DNA of 64,000 nt. Origin: Blautia glucerasea (GTDB lineage: Bacteria; Bacillota; Clostridia; Lachnospirales; Lachnospiraceae). Shown here piece after piece: positions 42,773-50,675 of this stretch; the first letter of the stretch is position 1, and each line of letters begins with the position of its first letter. The DNA is taken from positions 33,377-97,376 of the forward strand of contig NZ_JAJBMO010000012.1 in assembly GCF_020537505.1 (NCBI RefSeq). Reading direction: 5' to 3'. Position numbers and translations under genes: made by a program. The notes beneath the pieces were generated by a model that saw only the letters and a program-made list of their open reading frames with translations, was not told the origin of the DNA and ran no database searches.

Positions 42773-43762
42773 TTATCGATAATAGCAATTTCCACTGCAC
42801 CCACCTGGAAAAATTCCGGATTTCATTTTTGACTTAAACTCAGCTTCATCCCCGGATTCTTCCAGCAGTCTCAACGAATTCCGAAGATTGCGGATATCTT
42901 TTTCCATATAATCGGTATAATTTCCCCGGCCTACAAGCTTCAAATGGGTAATTCCAGCTTGTTTCAGCTGGTACAGGGCACACAGGCCGCAGCCGGTTTC
43001 GCCACAGAGATACCCCGTAGGATCATAAGCAGGATCTGACGGCTCCAACTGGGAAACAGATCCCATTTTATCAGGGGCAGAAGCAGGTTTTTCCAATCCC
43101 TGGCCATCCGTTTTCACAGTTTTTATAGTACCTAATTCATAGGGAACCCTGCAAAGATACCCCATCTCATCACAATGTAAGGAGTTGCAAAAGGCACCTG
43201 TAAACTGGCACATTTCATTTAATACAAAAGCCTCCCGTTCTGGAATTTCGCATTTTTCTGCAACTGCTCTCATATCTTCGAAGGTATTTTTTCTGTGAAA
43301 AATCACACGCTTCAGCCCTATTTTTTTGTCAAATACAGCCACCATCCGGCTGTTCACCTCGCCGCATTCACCGCTTAAATGGATCTCACAGTTTATACCT
43401 TTTTCCCGCAAATACACCAGTAAGGCTGGGTCTGCAATGATATAACTGCGAAAACCAAGTTGCATGCATCTGCTTATAATCTCCCCAATTTCCGGGTATT
43501 GTTCCGGGGTATAATATAAAGAGTTAAAGGTGAGATGGACTGGTTTTCCATATTTTTTTACCAGCTCTGACAGGATTTCCAGCTCACTAAACGCCCCTAG
43601 CTGTACGTTATAGCAAAGCACTTCCCGACGGTTCAGGGGCAGTACGGTACCATATTTTTTTGCCCAGGAGTACGGCACATATCCACAGAAAAACTCATCT
43701 GCACCTGCAGCTGCAAACCTTCTATATTCATCAATAGAACCCAGTCCTGCTACTATTTTCAT
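42773..43762 (-). CDS. Peptidase U32 family protein
   Basis: A 329-residue U32 protein. Despite the peptidase name, characterised bacterial members (for example UbiU/UbiV, TrhP, RlhA) are iron-sulfur proteins in RNA or quinone hydroxylation. It opens MKIVAGLGSIDEYRRFAAAGADEFFCGYVPYSW and has a TIM-barrel pattern (LTFNSLYYTPEQYPEIGEII; EIHLSGECGEVNSRMVAVFDKKIGLKRVIFHRK). Conserved Cys are in NEMCQFTGAFCNSLHCDEMGYLCRVPYE and GETGCGLCALYQLKQAGITHLKLVGRGN, a possible Fe-S site. ATG at 43762 follows GAGG, ten bases past the TrmH stop. The RNA-methyltransferase neighbour favours an RNA modification role. Confidence 0.82.
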   Translation of the reverse strand: MKIVAGLGSIDEYRRFAAAGADEFFCGYVPYSWAKKYGTVLPLNRREVLCYNVQLGAFSELEILSELVKKYGKPVHLTFNSLYYTPEQYPEIGEIISRCMQLGFRSYIIADPALLVYLREKGINCEIHLSGECGEVNSRMVAVFDKKIGLKRVIFHRKNTFEDMRAVAEKCEIPEREAFVLNEMCQFTGAFCNSLHCDEMGYLCRVPYELGTIKTVKTDGQGLEKPASAPDKMGSVSQLEPSDPAYDPTGYLCGETGCGLCALYQLKQAGITHLKLVGRGNYTDYMEKDIRNLRNSLRLLEESGDEAEFKSKMKSGIFPGGCSGNCYYR

Positions 43763-43772
43763 CCTGTATGCC

Positions 43773-44603
43773 TCACAAATTCCGCTTTCCCAGCTCCCAG
43801 AATGCCACGGCACTGGCTGCCGCCACATTTAGGGAATCCACATCATGGGACATGGGGATTTTCACTGTGTAATCACAGTCCGCAATGGTCTCATTTGCCA
43901 GTCCATCCCCCTCCGTTCCCAGGATAATAGCCAGCTTTTCCTCCGCCAGAAGCTGGGGATCATCAATACTCACTGAATCATCCCGAAGTGCCATTGCAAC
44001 TGTCTTAAATCCAAGCTTCTCAAGAAGCTTCATTCCGTCCTTAGGCCACTCCATTTTCTTGTGAAAATAAGTCCAGGGAATCTGAAAAACAGTTCCCATG
44101 CTCACCCTTGCAGCCCTGCGGTAAAGGGGATCGCAGCAGCCACCTGTGAGAAGCACTCCATCCATATGGAGGGCTGCTGCCGAGCGGAAAATGGCGCCTA
44201 TATTGGTTGGATTTACCACCTTTTCCATCACCGCAATTCTGTGCGCATCCTTGCAGATTTCTTCTACTGACGGCAAGCTCCGGCGCTGCATAGCGCAAAG
44301 CATTCCCCGGGTAAGCGCAAAACCAGTCAGCCTTATCAAAACCTCATATTCTGCTGTATAAACCGGGATTTCCGGGAATTGTTCCAGAATTTCCCGGGCT
44401 TCGCCTTCCAGATCCTTGTGCTCCACAAGAAAGGAAATGGGTTCATACCCAGCGGTAAGCGCACGCTGGATCACCTTCGGGCTTTCCGCAATAAAAAGCC
44501 CTGGCTCTGGTTCCTTGTATCTTAACAGCTGCACCTCCGAAAGTCTGGCATAAATATCCAGCTCCGGTGCTTCAAAATTCTTTATTTCAATCCAGTTTTT
44601 CAT
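43773..44603 (-). CDS. TrmH/SpoU-family RNA 2'-O-methyltransferase
   Basis: A 276-residue SPOUT methyltransferase using S-adenosylmethionine on rRNA or tRNA. The N-terminal substrate-binding domain (LFIAESPKVIQRALTAGYEPISFLVE) is followed by the knotted domain with VNPTNIGAIFRSAAALHMDGVLLTGG (motif 1, about 130), AIILGTEGDGLANETI (motif 2) and IPMSHDVDSLNVAAASAVAFWEL (motif 3). It lies between the two U32-type genes on one strand with short gaps (10 and 29 bases), suggesting an operon. The exact nucleotide target is unknown. Confidence 0.9.
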   Translation of the reverse strand: MKNWIEIKNFEAPELDIYARLSEVQLLRYKEPEPGLFIAESPKVIQRALTAGYEPISFLVEHKDLEGEAREILEQFPEIPVYTAEYEVLIRLTGFALTRGMLCAMQRRSLPSVEEICKDAHRIAVMEKVVNPTNIGAIFRSAAALHMDGVLLTGGCCDPLYRRAARVSMGTVFQIPWTYFHKKMEWPKDGMKLLEKLGFKTVAMALRDDSVSIDDPQLLAEEKLAIILGTEGDGLANETIADCDYTVKIPMSHDVDSLNVAAASAVAFWELGKRNL

Positions 44604-44632
44604 CCCTTTTTCAACCCGTCCTTCTTTTTATA

Positions 44633-46075
44633 CTATAACATCAAGGGGAAAGCGTATCCTTCCCCTGTGTGGGAAGCACTTATTACAACCCTGTCCACGC
44701 CCTTTTTGGCACACCTCTCCAGCAGTTTGCTGTCCTTCAAAACCTCCATATCAATTCCAAATAAAGAGTTATACCTTCCCACCATATGCAGATGCTCCGG
44801 GTACAAAAATACATGCTCTGCGCAGTAATGAGGACAAGATTTTGCCAACTTCTGGGCGCCTCTTTCCCCATTCAGACTGACCGCCCGAAGGGGACAATAC
44901 TGGGAGGTATTGGTCTGATACAATGGAATATGCAGACTGTTTTTCCCCACTGGAAAATCCTGTCCGTAGCCGCAGGATTCCCATTCAAATCTCTCAATTC
45001 CAAACTCTTCTTTTAGATAATCGCGGTAAAATCCAGCATTAAGATTGTTCTTTTCAAACAACCTTTGGTCACCTTTTTTGAAGGAGATCCGCGGATCTTT
45101 TTTGCGTTTATTCAGCAATGATCCAAGACTTGGAGTCACATTCCTGGTCCCATTTTTTACCAGATCCGCCATTCCCCAGTCATTTACAACAGCCTCTATA
45201 CAAATCTGCCGGTGTTCACACCAGTGATCTATTTCTTCTAATAGTGCCTGCACCTGATCCAGCATATATTCCCGTATATATGAAAAAACAAGGGTGATCT
45301 GCACCTGTTCCGCTGCTGCTTTTTCCAGCATCTGAAACAGCAATTCCTTCCCTGGAAACAATAGATGACAGAACTGATTCCCAATGTAAAGGCGGTCTGG
45401 TACCTGGCGGTTTCTGATCAGACTGCTGCAGATTCCCATACTTTTTTCTGCAAATATTTCCGAAAAGTCTGTTAAAGAGCTTCTTAAATATGCCTGGTAT
45501 AATTCCGGGCAATCTATCTCTAAAGCCAGTTCCACGGGGGCATTTTTCAGCAATGACCGACTTTCTCTTCCAAGCCCAGCTTCCAACAGTGTCTTTCTTT
45601 CTCTCTCTGGTCCTGTTTTAAGCTCCTCCTGCCAGATTTTCATCTGTTCTTCCAGGCTGCGGCACTTTACCACATCCCGTTCTCCTGGATAGCCGGTCAT
45701 ACTTTCCGCCAGTGTGCTGTCGTCTTCCTCCAGCTTCAGGTGAATGTAACGATTGTACTGGTAAAGAAGCCTCTGAACTGCCTTTGCATACTCTTTTTCC
45801 TTCACATTCACCTTATATTTCACGTAAAATTCCTGGAGATCTGTGTCTGCTGCATCACATCTTTGTATGTCATATTCCGAAATCTCCAGTTCTCGGTAAC
45901 CACTATTCTCTATATCGTAAAAGCACACTTTCAGCTCTTCTGAAGCTATGTTTGCGCTATCCTTTTTCCTGATCCGGAAGCAAAATCCCGTCTCATCCAG
46001 CTCTGTAATCCGAACTTCCCGGCCTCCGGCAAATCCAGCAAGAAGCCCAAAAGGAACCATTAAAACCACCATCAT
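44633..46075 (-). CDS. U32-like TIM-barrel protein with C-terminal cysteine cluster, uncharacterised
   Basis: About 480 residues, weakly reminiscent of U32 proteins: IRNRQVPDRLYIGNQFCHLL, EAVVNDWGMADLV, RNVTPSLGSLLNKRKKDPR. A C-terminal Cys set TSQYCPLRAVSLNGERGAQKLAKSCPHYCAEH could hold a metal or Fe-S centre. It ends VDRVVISASHTGEGYAFPLML. The N-terminal 130 residues are unrecognised. The frame is open to 46219, but that extension translates a MITE-like element upstream of the promoter found at 46103-46131, so the start must be near 46075 or 46060 (MVPFGLLAGF). It precedes trmH and the U32 gene in the same direction. Function unknown; joint action with the neighbouring U32 protein, as in UbiU/UbiV pairs, is possible. 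Confidence 0.7.
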   Translation of the reverse strand: MMVVLMVPFGLLAGFAGGREVRITELDETGFCFRIRKKDSANIASEELKVCFYDIENSGYRELEISEYDIQRCDAADTDLQEFYVKYKVNVKEKEYAKAVQRLLYQYNRYIHLKLEEDDSTLAESMTGYPGERDVVKCRSLEEQMKIWQEELKTGPERERKTLLEAGLGRESRSLLKNAPVELALEIDCPELYQAYLRSSLTDFSEIFAEKSMGICSSLIRNRQVPDRLYIGNQFCHLLFPGKELLFQMLEKAAAEQVQITLVFSYIREYMLDQVQALLEEIDHWCEHRQICIEAVVNDWGMADLVKNGTRNVTPSLGSLLNKRKKDPRISFKKGDQRLFEKNNLNAGFYRDYLKEEFGIERFEWESCGYGQDFPVGKNSLHIPLYQTNTSQYCPLRAVSLNGERGAQKLAKSCPHYCAEHVFLYPEHLHMVGRYNSLFGIDMEVLKDSKLLERCAKKGVDRVVISASHTGEGYAFPLML

Positions 46076-46102
46076 CACCCCACGTCCATCTGGAATACTG
46101 AA

Positions 46103-46131
46103 AGTATATCGCAGAACATATGAAAATACAA
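46103..46131 (-). promoter_or_regulatory. Promoter of the U32-like/TrmH/U32 operon
   Basis: TTGTAT (46126-46131 on the minus strand), 17 bases, TATACT (46103-46108). The -35 lies next to the left boundary of a MITE-like element. Confidence 0.7.
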
Positions 46132-46132
46132 T

Positions 46133-46205
46133 AAAAGGCTTTCTGCAAAATATACCGCAAAGTGGAGCATGCAGATTGCGGGAATGATTTTTCAGACACG
46201 CTCTA
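46133..46205. mobile_element. Short MITE-like element upstream of the U32-like gene
   Basis: AAAAGGCTTTCTGCAAAATA joined to ATACCGCAAAGTGGAGC and the right end TTTTTCAGACACGCTC followed by TA (46204-46205). The same internal deletion is seen in the 37044 copy; the outermost left end is missing. Confidence 0.75.
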
Positions 46206-46231
46206 CGACACTTAATCAAAATTCATGAACT

Positions 46232-46290
46232 AAAAACGCCAGAACACAGAAGATCTTATAAAAAAGTTCTTCTGATATTCTGGCGTTTTT
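46232..46290. terminator. Bidirectional terminator downstream of the alpha-galactosidase
   Basis: AAAAACGCCAGAA (46232-46244) pairs with TTCTGGCGTTTTT (46278-46290), with an inner AGAAGA/TCTTCT stem. On the minus strand it ends in T after the GH36 stop. Confidence 0.85.
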
Positions 46291-46301
46291 ACATTAAAGC
46301 C

Positions 46302-48473
46302 TTACTTTTCTTCCACTTTTTGCAGTACAATCTGATATGCTTCATACTCCTGACCCGCCACTGGAAGCAGTATTCCTGCCTCCATAAGGGCAGCGCCCGG
46401 ATATACTTTTCCAGTGGTTTTATCCAGATAAAAAGTATCCTCAGCAAGGCCTTTTAAGGTCACATAAGTGGCTGGTGCATTGGCTTCGGCACTCAGTCTT
46501 ACCACACTTACAAGTGCCTGCTCCTGGTTCTCAGATACCACCATCCATGCAGAAATTTCGTCCTGGAATGGGTCAGAAAGGCGGTAATAACTACCCTCAC
46601 GGATCAGTTCCTGGTGCTCCCGGTATTTCGCCAGCTGGGTACGGATCTCTGCTTTTTCTTCTACACTTAAAAGTGCCGGATTCAGCTCGTATCCAAAGGT
46701 TCCGGACATGGCTGCCACGCCTCTTGTGTGCATGCTGGTCACTCTTCCGGTCTGGTGATTTGGCACCGCGGAGACATGGGAACCCATTGCTGCTACTGGA
46801 TAAAAGAAGGAGGTTCCATACTGGATCCGGGTGCGATTGATGGCGTCTGTATTGTCACTGCACCAGATCTGTGGGGTATAATACAGCATTCCGGCATCAA
46901 ATCTTCCGCCGCCTCCGCTGCATCCTTCAATAAGAATATCCGGGTACCGTCTGGTAAGTTTTTCCAGAAAATCATACACTCCAAGAACATAATCATAGGT
47001 CACCTTTTGGCCGTAAACATCCGCCATACTGCGGTTCATATCCCATTTGATATACTCTACATTTCCCTGGTCTAACACGTCACAAATGTGTTTGAAAATC
47101 TCATCCCGCACTTCTTTTCTGGAAAAATCCAGGATCAGCTGGTTTCTGGAACGGATGGGTCTGCGGCCTGGAATCGCAATGGCCCAGTCCGGATGTTCCC
47201 GGTAAAGATCACTGTCTTCGCTCACCATTTCCGGCTCGATCCAGATACCAAATTTCACACCCTCCGCGTTTACCCGTTGAATCAAATTGGCAAGAGTTCC
47301 ACCTAATTTTTCCTCATTTACATACCAGTCGCCCAGAGAAGAATTGTCATCATTTCGTTTTCCAAACCAGCCGTCATCCATAACAACCATGTCAATTCCA
47401 AGCTCTTTTGCCTGCTTTGCAAGCTCTACGATGGTGTCTCCGGTGAAGTCGAAATACGCAGCTTCCCAGCTGTTAATCAGCACCGGGCGGTTCTCATGAA
47501 CGTATTTTCCCTGGCAGATATGGTTCATAATACAATGGTGATACTGCTGGGAAAGCTTGGCAAGCCCTTTGTTTGTATAGGATAAAATGACCTCTGGTGC
47601 GGTAAACCCAGCCCCTGCAGCCAGCGGATATTCGAATAATTCATCAGTCAGTCCCATCTGGATCCTTGTCTGGTTATACTGGTCTTTTTCTGCTTCTGCC
47701 AGGAAATTTCCGCTGTATACAAAGAGCATTCCATAGCAGCTTCCGCTGTCCTCAGTTGTGTTTTTCCCTGCAAGGATCACCCCAGGATTATGCTGGTGGC
47801 TGGAGCTTCCACGACGGCTTCCAATGCGGATGCTTCCATGGGAAACAGGTACACGTTCCAGGTTTCTTTCCATGGCATGTCTGCCGTAAAACTGGATCAG
47901 ATCGTAGTCTCCATGAAGGAAATCCAGACATGCAGACTGGGCTTTTTTTATGATTATCTGTGATTCTCCAGCGTTTTTAATGACTACACTTCTGGTGATG
48001 ATGTCCTCCTTTTCCAGCACTCCGTAGAGCAGATGAAGTTCCACTTTTGTGACCGGATCTGCCAGAATAATCTCCAGTGTTTCTGCCTCATCTTCGCTGG
48101 CGCGTACGGCCGGAAGTCCATTCAGTGCATATTTTCCAGATGTGATTTTATGGCTTATGTAAACCAGATTACAGCACTGGGAACCGTCCCCATTCTGGAT
48201 GTTTACAGCATAATTACGGAAATCACCGGTGCCAAGGGAGGGATATTCCTGCGGCAGAGCGTCCAGAGAATAAGTTCTGTCGCTACCTGCTGAATCGGGA
48301 TTTCCAGAAAATCCACGGTCTGCATAGTTCAGCAGATAATCCATCTCTCCCGCAGTTCTGGCACCGTAATACAGGTGCAAAAGGTAACCCTTGGCATCTG
48401 CCTGCATCTGATAGGTAGTGTGGGCGGTGGTAAGGGTGAAGATTCGGGTTGTTTCGTTGAAGGTGATTGACAT
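46302..48473 (-). CDS. aga: GH36 alpha-galactosidase
   Basis: Releases galactose from raffinose, stachyose, melibiose and similar plant sugars. The 723-residue length is normal for GH36 of Firmicutes. It has an N-terminal beta-sandwich, then a TIM barrel with MVVMDDGWFGKRNDDNSSLGDWYV, FGIWIEPEMVSEDSDLYREHPDWAI, the nucleophile in EYIKWDMNRSMADV (about 477), and the acid/base in QIWCSDNTDAINRTRIQYG (about 538). The substrate-binding loop LIEGCSGGGGRFD is also present. No signal peptide, so it is cytoplasmic. AGGAGG eight bases before the ATG. Divergent from an AraC regulator that probably controls it. No transporter is next to it. Confidence 0.95.
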   Translation of the reverse strand: MSITFNETTRIFTLTTAHTTYQMQADAKGYLLHLYYGARTAGEMDYLLNYADRGFSGNPDSAGSDRTYSLDALPQEYPSLGTGDFRNYAVNIQNGDGSQCCNLVYISHKITSGKYALNGLPAVRASEDEAETLEIILADPVTKVELHLLYGVLEKEDIITRSVVIKNAGESQIIIKKAQSACLDFLHGDYDLIQFYGRHAMERNLERVPVSHGSIRIGSRRGSSSHQHNPGVILAGKNTTEDSGSCYGMLFVYSGNFLAEAEKDQYNQTRIQMGLTDELFEYPLAAGAGFTAPEVILSYTNKGLAKLSQQYHHCIMNHICQGKYVHENRPVLINSWEAAYFDFTGDTIVELAKQAKELGIDMVVMDDGWFGKRNDDNSSLGDWYVNEEKLGGTLANLIQRVNAEGVKFGIWIEPEMVSEDSDLYREHPDWAIAIPGRRPIRSRNQLILDFSRKEVRDEIFKHICDVLDQGNVEYIKWDMNRSMADVYGQKVTYDYVLGVYDFLEKLTRRYPDILIEGCSGGGGRFDAGMLYYTPQIWCSDNTDAINRTRIQYGTSFFYPVAAMGSHVSAVPNHQTGRVTSMHTRGVAAMSGTFGYELNPALLSVEEKAEIRTQLAKYREHQELIREGSYYRLSDPFQDEISAWMVVSENQEQALVSVVRLSAEANAPATYVTLKGLAEDTFYLDKTTGKVYPGAALMEAGILLPVAGQEYEAYQIVLQKVEEK

Positions 48474-48847
48474 GGGTGGAGACCTCCTTTTATGTTATGT
48501 TTTTATTTACTTCTTTTTCATATGCAGCTCGAAATCAACTGAGCTGAAAATACTACTTGTCCAAGTGGTAACGGCAAATTTTAAATGCGTAAATGGATCT
48601 GTCTTTCTCTTATTGGTTCCAGTATAACATACCATAATCAACACTTAAATAGCTTAATTTTTCTTATTTTATATCTTTATAATGCTTTTTTGTGGTATAA
48701 TGAAATGTAATATCGTATTATGGCATATTTTGATTAAGTAATACTATAATATGAGTGTCAAAAGGTCTTTTGTCACTGGTATCATACTATCGCTATTAAA
48801 GTTCTGTTAAAGAAACGATTAAAAAAAAGAACAGGAGATTTCCAGAT
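48474..48847. promoter_or_regulatory. Divergent control region, alpha-galactosidase / AraC regulator
   Basis: About 370 AT-rich bases. A minus-strand extended -10 (TGTTATACT; AGTATA at 48621-48626) could serve the galactosidase, and a + strand extended -10 (TGGTATAAT, 48693-48701) the regulator. A second TATAAT occurs at 48745. No clear operator repeat was recognised. Confidence 0.5.
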
Positions 48848-49687
48848 ATGGACAACAACTTTCACATTTTCCCAAGCGAAAATTTCATTGATCTATGCCT
48901 TTACCAATATGGCCATGAGAAGTGTACCCCGGGGCATTTATTCGGTCCGGCAACGCGGAATCACTATCTTTTTCACTATGTCATTTCCGGAACCGGCACC
49001 CTGATGGCGACTAATTCCAAGGGACAGAATATAAATTACCAGATTCGAAGTGGACAGGGCTTTATGATTTTTCCCGGGCAGATCACCACTTATGTGGCAG
49101 ATATTCAGGTACCCTGGGAATATGTCTGGGTGGAGTTTGACGGGCTGCGTACTACAGAAATTCTCAATGTCTGTGGCTTTTCCAAGGATGCTCCGGTCTA
49201 TGCTGCCCGGTCTGGGGAAGCACGGAAAAGGATGGCTGATGAACTGATTTATATTTCTCAGAATTCAGAGCAATCCCCCTTTCATCTGATGGGACATTTC
49301 TATCTTTTTGCGGATCTGCTTGCACAATCTGTTGCCAGGCCGCAGCCTGCCGCCAGCAGTAAAATGAGTGATTATTATATCAAAGAGACGATTAATTTTA
49401 TTGAACAGAACTTCCAAAATGATATTTCTATTGAGGATGTGGCCGCTGTATGCGGCATTAACAGAAGCTATCTGGGACGGATTTTCCGCGCCAGCACAGG
49501 ACATTCTCCACAGGAGTTTCTTATTCATTACCGAATGACCAAAGCGGCGGAATTACTGAAATTAACCACCTTATCTATAGGGGATATCGGCTCCGCCGTA
49601 GGCTACGAAAACGCCCTCCACTTCTCCCGGGCTTTTAAAAATGTGTATGGGGTTTCCCCGCGGACGTGGCGGGAGCAGCATAAATGA
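48848..49687 (+). CDS. AraC-family regulator of the alpha-galactosidase
   Basis: A 279-residue activator of the MsmR/RafR type. The N-terminal cupin-like sensing domain (NHYLFHYVISGTGTLMATNSKGQNINYQIRSGQGFMIFPGQITTYVADIQVPWEYVWVEFDG) precedes two C-terminal helix-turn-helix units: SIEDVAAVCGINRSYLGRIFRASTGHSPQEFLIHYRMTKAAELL and SIGDIGSAVGYENALHFSRAFKNVYGVSPRTWRE. AGGAG precedes the ATG. Its position, divergent from GH36, suggests activation of galactoside use when the sugar binds the sensing domain. Confidence 0.9.
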   Translation: MDNNFHIFPSENFIDLCLYQYGHEKCTPGHLFGPATRNHYLFHYVISGTGTLMATNSKGQNINYQIRSGQGFMIFPGQITTYVADIQVPWEYVWVEFDGLRTTEILNVCGFSKDAPVYAARSGEARKRMADELIYISQNSEQSPFHLMGHFYLFADLLAQSVARPQPAASSKMSDYYIKETINFIEQNFQNDISIEDVAAVCGINRSYLGRIFRASTGHSPQEFLIHYRMTKAAELLKLTTLSIGDIGSAVGYENALHFSRAFKNVYGVSPRTWREQHK

Positions 49688-49689
49688 CG

Positions 49690-49726
49690 AAAAGGGCATA
49701 TCTGACCGCCGCCAGTATGCCCTTTT
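49690..49726. terminator. Bidirectional terminator between araC and the CRISPR array
   Basis: AAAAGGGCATA (49690-49700) pairs perfectly with TATGCCCTTTT (49716-49726). It lies at the araC stop and at the distal end of the array, and can serve both converging transcripts. Confidence 0.75.
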
Positions 49727-49727
49727 C

Positions 49728-50618
49728 CCATTTAGCACTACAATTACTACATCATTCTCAAATACTGAGGTCAGCACTTCTGAGGCTAACACCGTTTAAG
49801 TACCATACATTTTTACATCATTCTCAAACTGTACTGCTCTTTCTGCTGGTGTCATTCCAGTTTGAGTACCATACATTTTTACATCATTCTCAAACAGAAG
49901 AACAGTACAGAGGGCTGCAAAGAGAGTTTGAGTACCATACATTTTTACATCATTCTCAAACAGCGAGGGAGAGAGGATGGCCTTGATCTTGTTTGAGTAC
50001 CATACATTTTTACATCATTCTCAAACGTAAAAGCTGTCTTAAAATCGCAATCATCCGTTTGAGTACCATACATTTTTACATCATTCTCAAACTGTGTCCC
50101 AGGGGAGCACGAAATTGACACGGTTTGAGTACCATACATTTTTACATCATTCTCAAACCGGTTTCTGTTTGTCGTTTACTGTTATCTCGTTTGAGTACCA
50201 TACATTTTTACATCATTCTCAAACACGCCTCAGGCTCCGGATCCGCGCCGAAGCGTTTGAGTACCATACATTTTTACATCATTCTCAAACTTGATAGCCC
50301 ATTTCATGTTAGCATATACAGTTTGAGTACCATACATTTTTACATCATTCTCAAACCTGTTCTGTTCTTCTGTAAGAAGCTTTGTGTTTGAGTACCATAC
50401 ATTTTTACATCATTCTCAAACAATGATCTGGAAGTAGCAGACGAAAAAATGGTTTGAGTACCATACATTTTTACATCATTCTCAAACAAATCACTGTAGT
50501 GGTCTCCGCCCCATGCGTTTGAGTACCATACATTTTTACATCATTCTCAAACAGATAATGTGCTTATGTATGTGGCTTTTACGTTTGAGTACCATACATT
50601 TTTACATCATTCTCAAAC
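49728..50618 (-). CRISPR. Type II-A CRISPR array: 13 intact repeats plus one degenerate
   Basis: Thirteen 36-bp repeats begin at 49794, 49860, 49926, 49991, 50057, 50123, 50189, 50255, 50321, 50386, 50452, 50517 and 50583. They are identical except the one at 49794 (one G to A change). Spacers are 29-30 bp and all different. A decayed fourteenth repeat (49728-49763) keeps only its last 16 bases and is followed by a 30-bp spacer. On the + strand a repeat begins GTTTGAGTACC and ends TCTCAAAC. The crRNA sense is the minus strand, beginning GTTTGAGAATGATG, because the tracrRNA anti-repeat resembles the + strand. The decayed repeats mark the old end at low coordinates and new spacers enter near 50618. 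Confidence 0.98.
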
Positions 50619-50675
50619 CTCAAAGTTCAAAAATGAATCGCCATCATTTGCGTGAAATAAGGTACTCAAACATTT
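50619..50675 (-). promoter_or_regulatory. CRISPR leader
   Basis: The 57 bases between csn2 and the first repeat. On the minus strand it ends CTTTGAG directly before the first repeat, resembling the ATTTGAG leader-anchoring end of type II-A systems. Five bases past the csn2 stop it contains GTTTGAGTACC (50661-50671), an inverted match to the repeat end. No certain promoter was identified inside; transcription may start within csn2. Confidence 0.7.

Noticed and set aside
40729..42804. 691-codon open frame on the minus strand opposite the flavodiiron gene
   Set aside because: Antisense shadow of fprA. No ribosome site, cysteine/valine-rich nonsense composition, and the sense frame has full domain matches.
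49830..49925. Possible shared sequence between spacers 49830-49859 and 49896-49925 (TGTACTG-like)
   Set aside because: The match is short and imperfect; not enough to claim targeting of the same protospacer.
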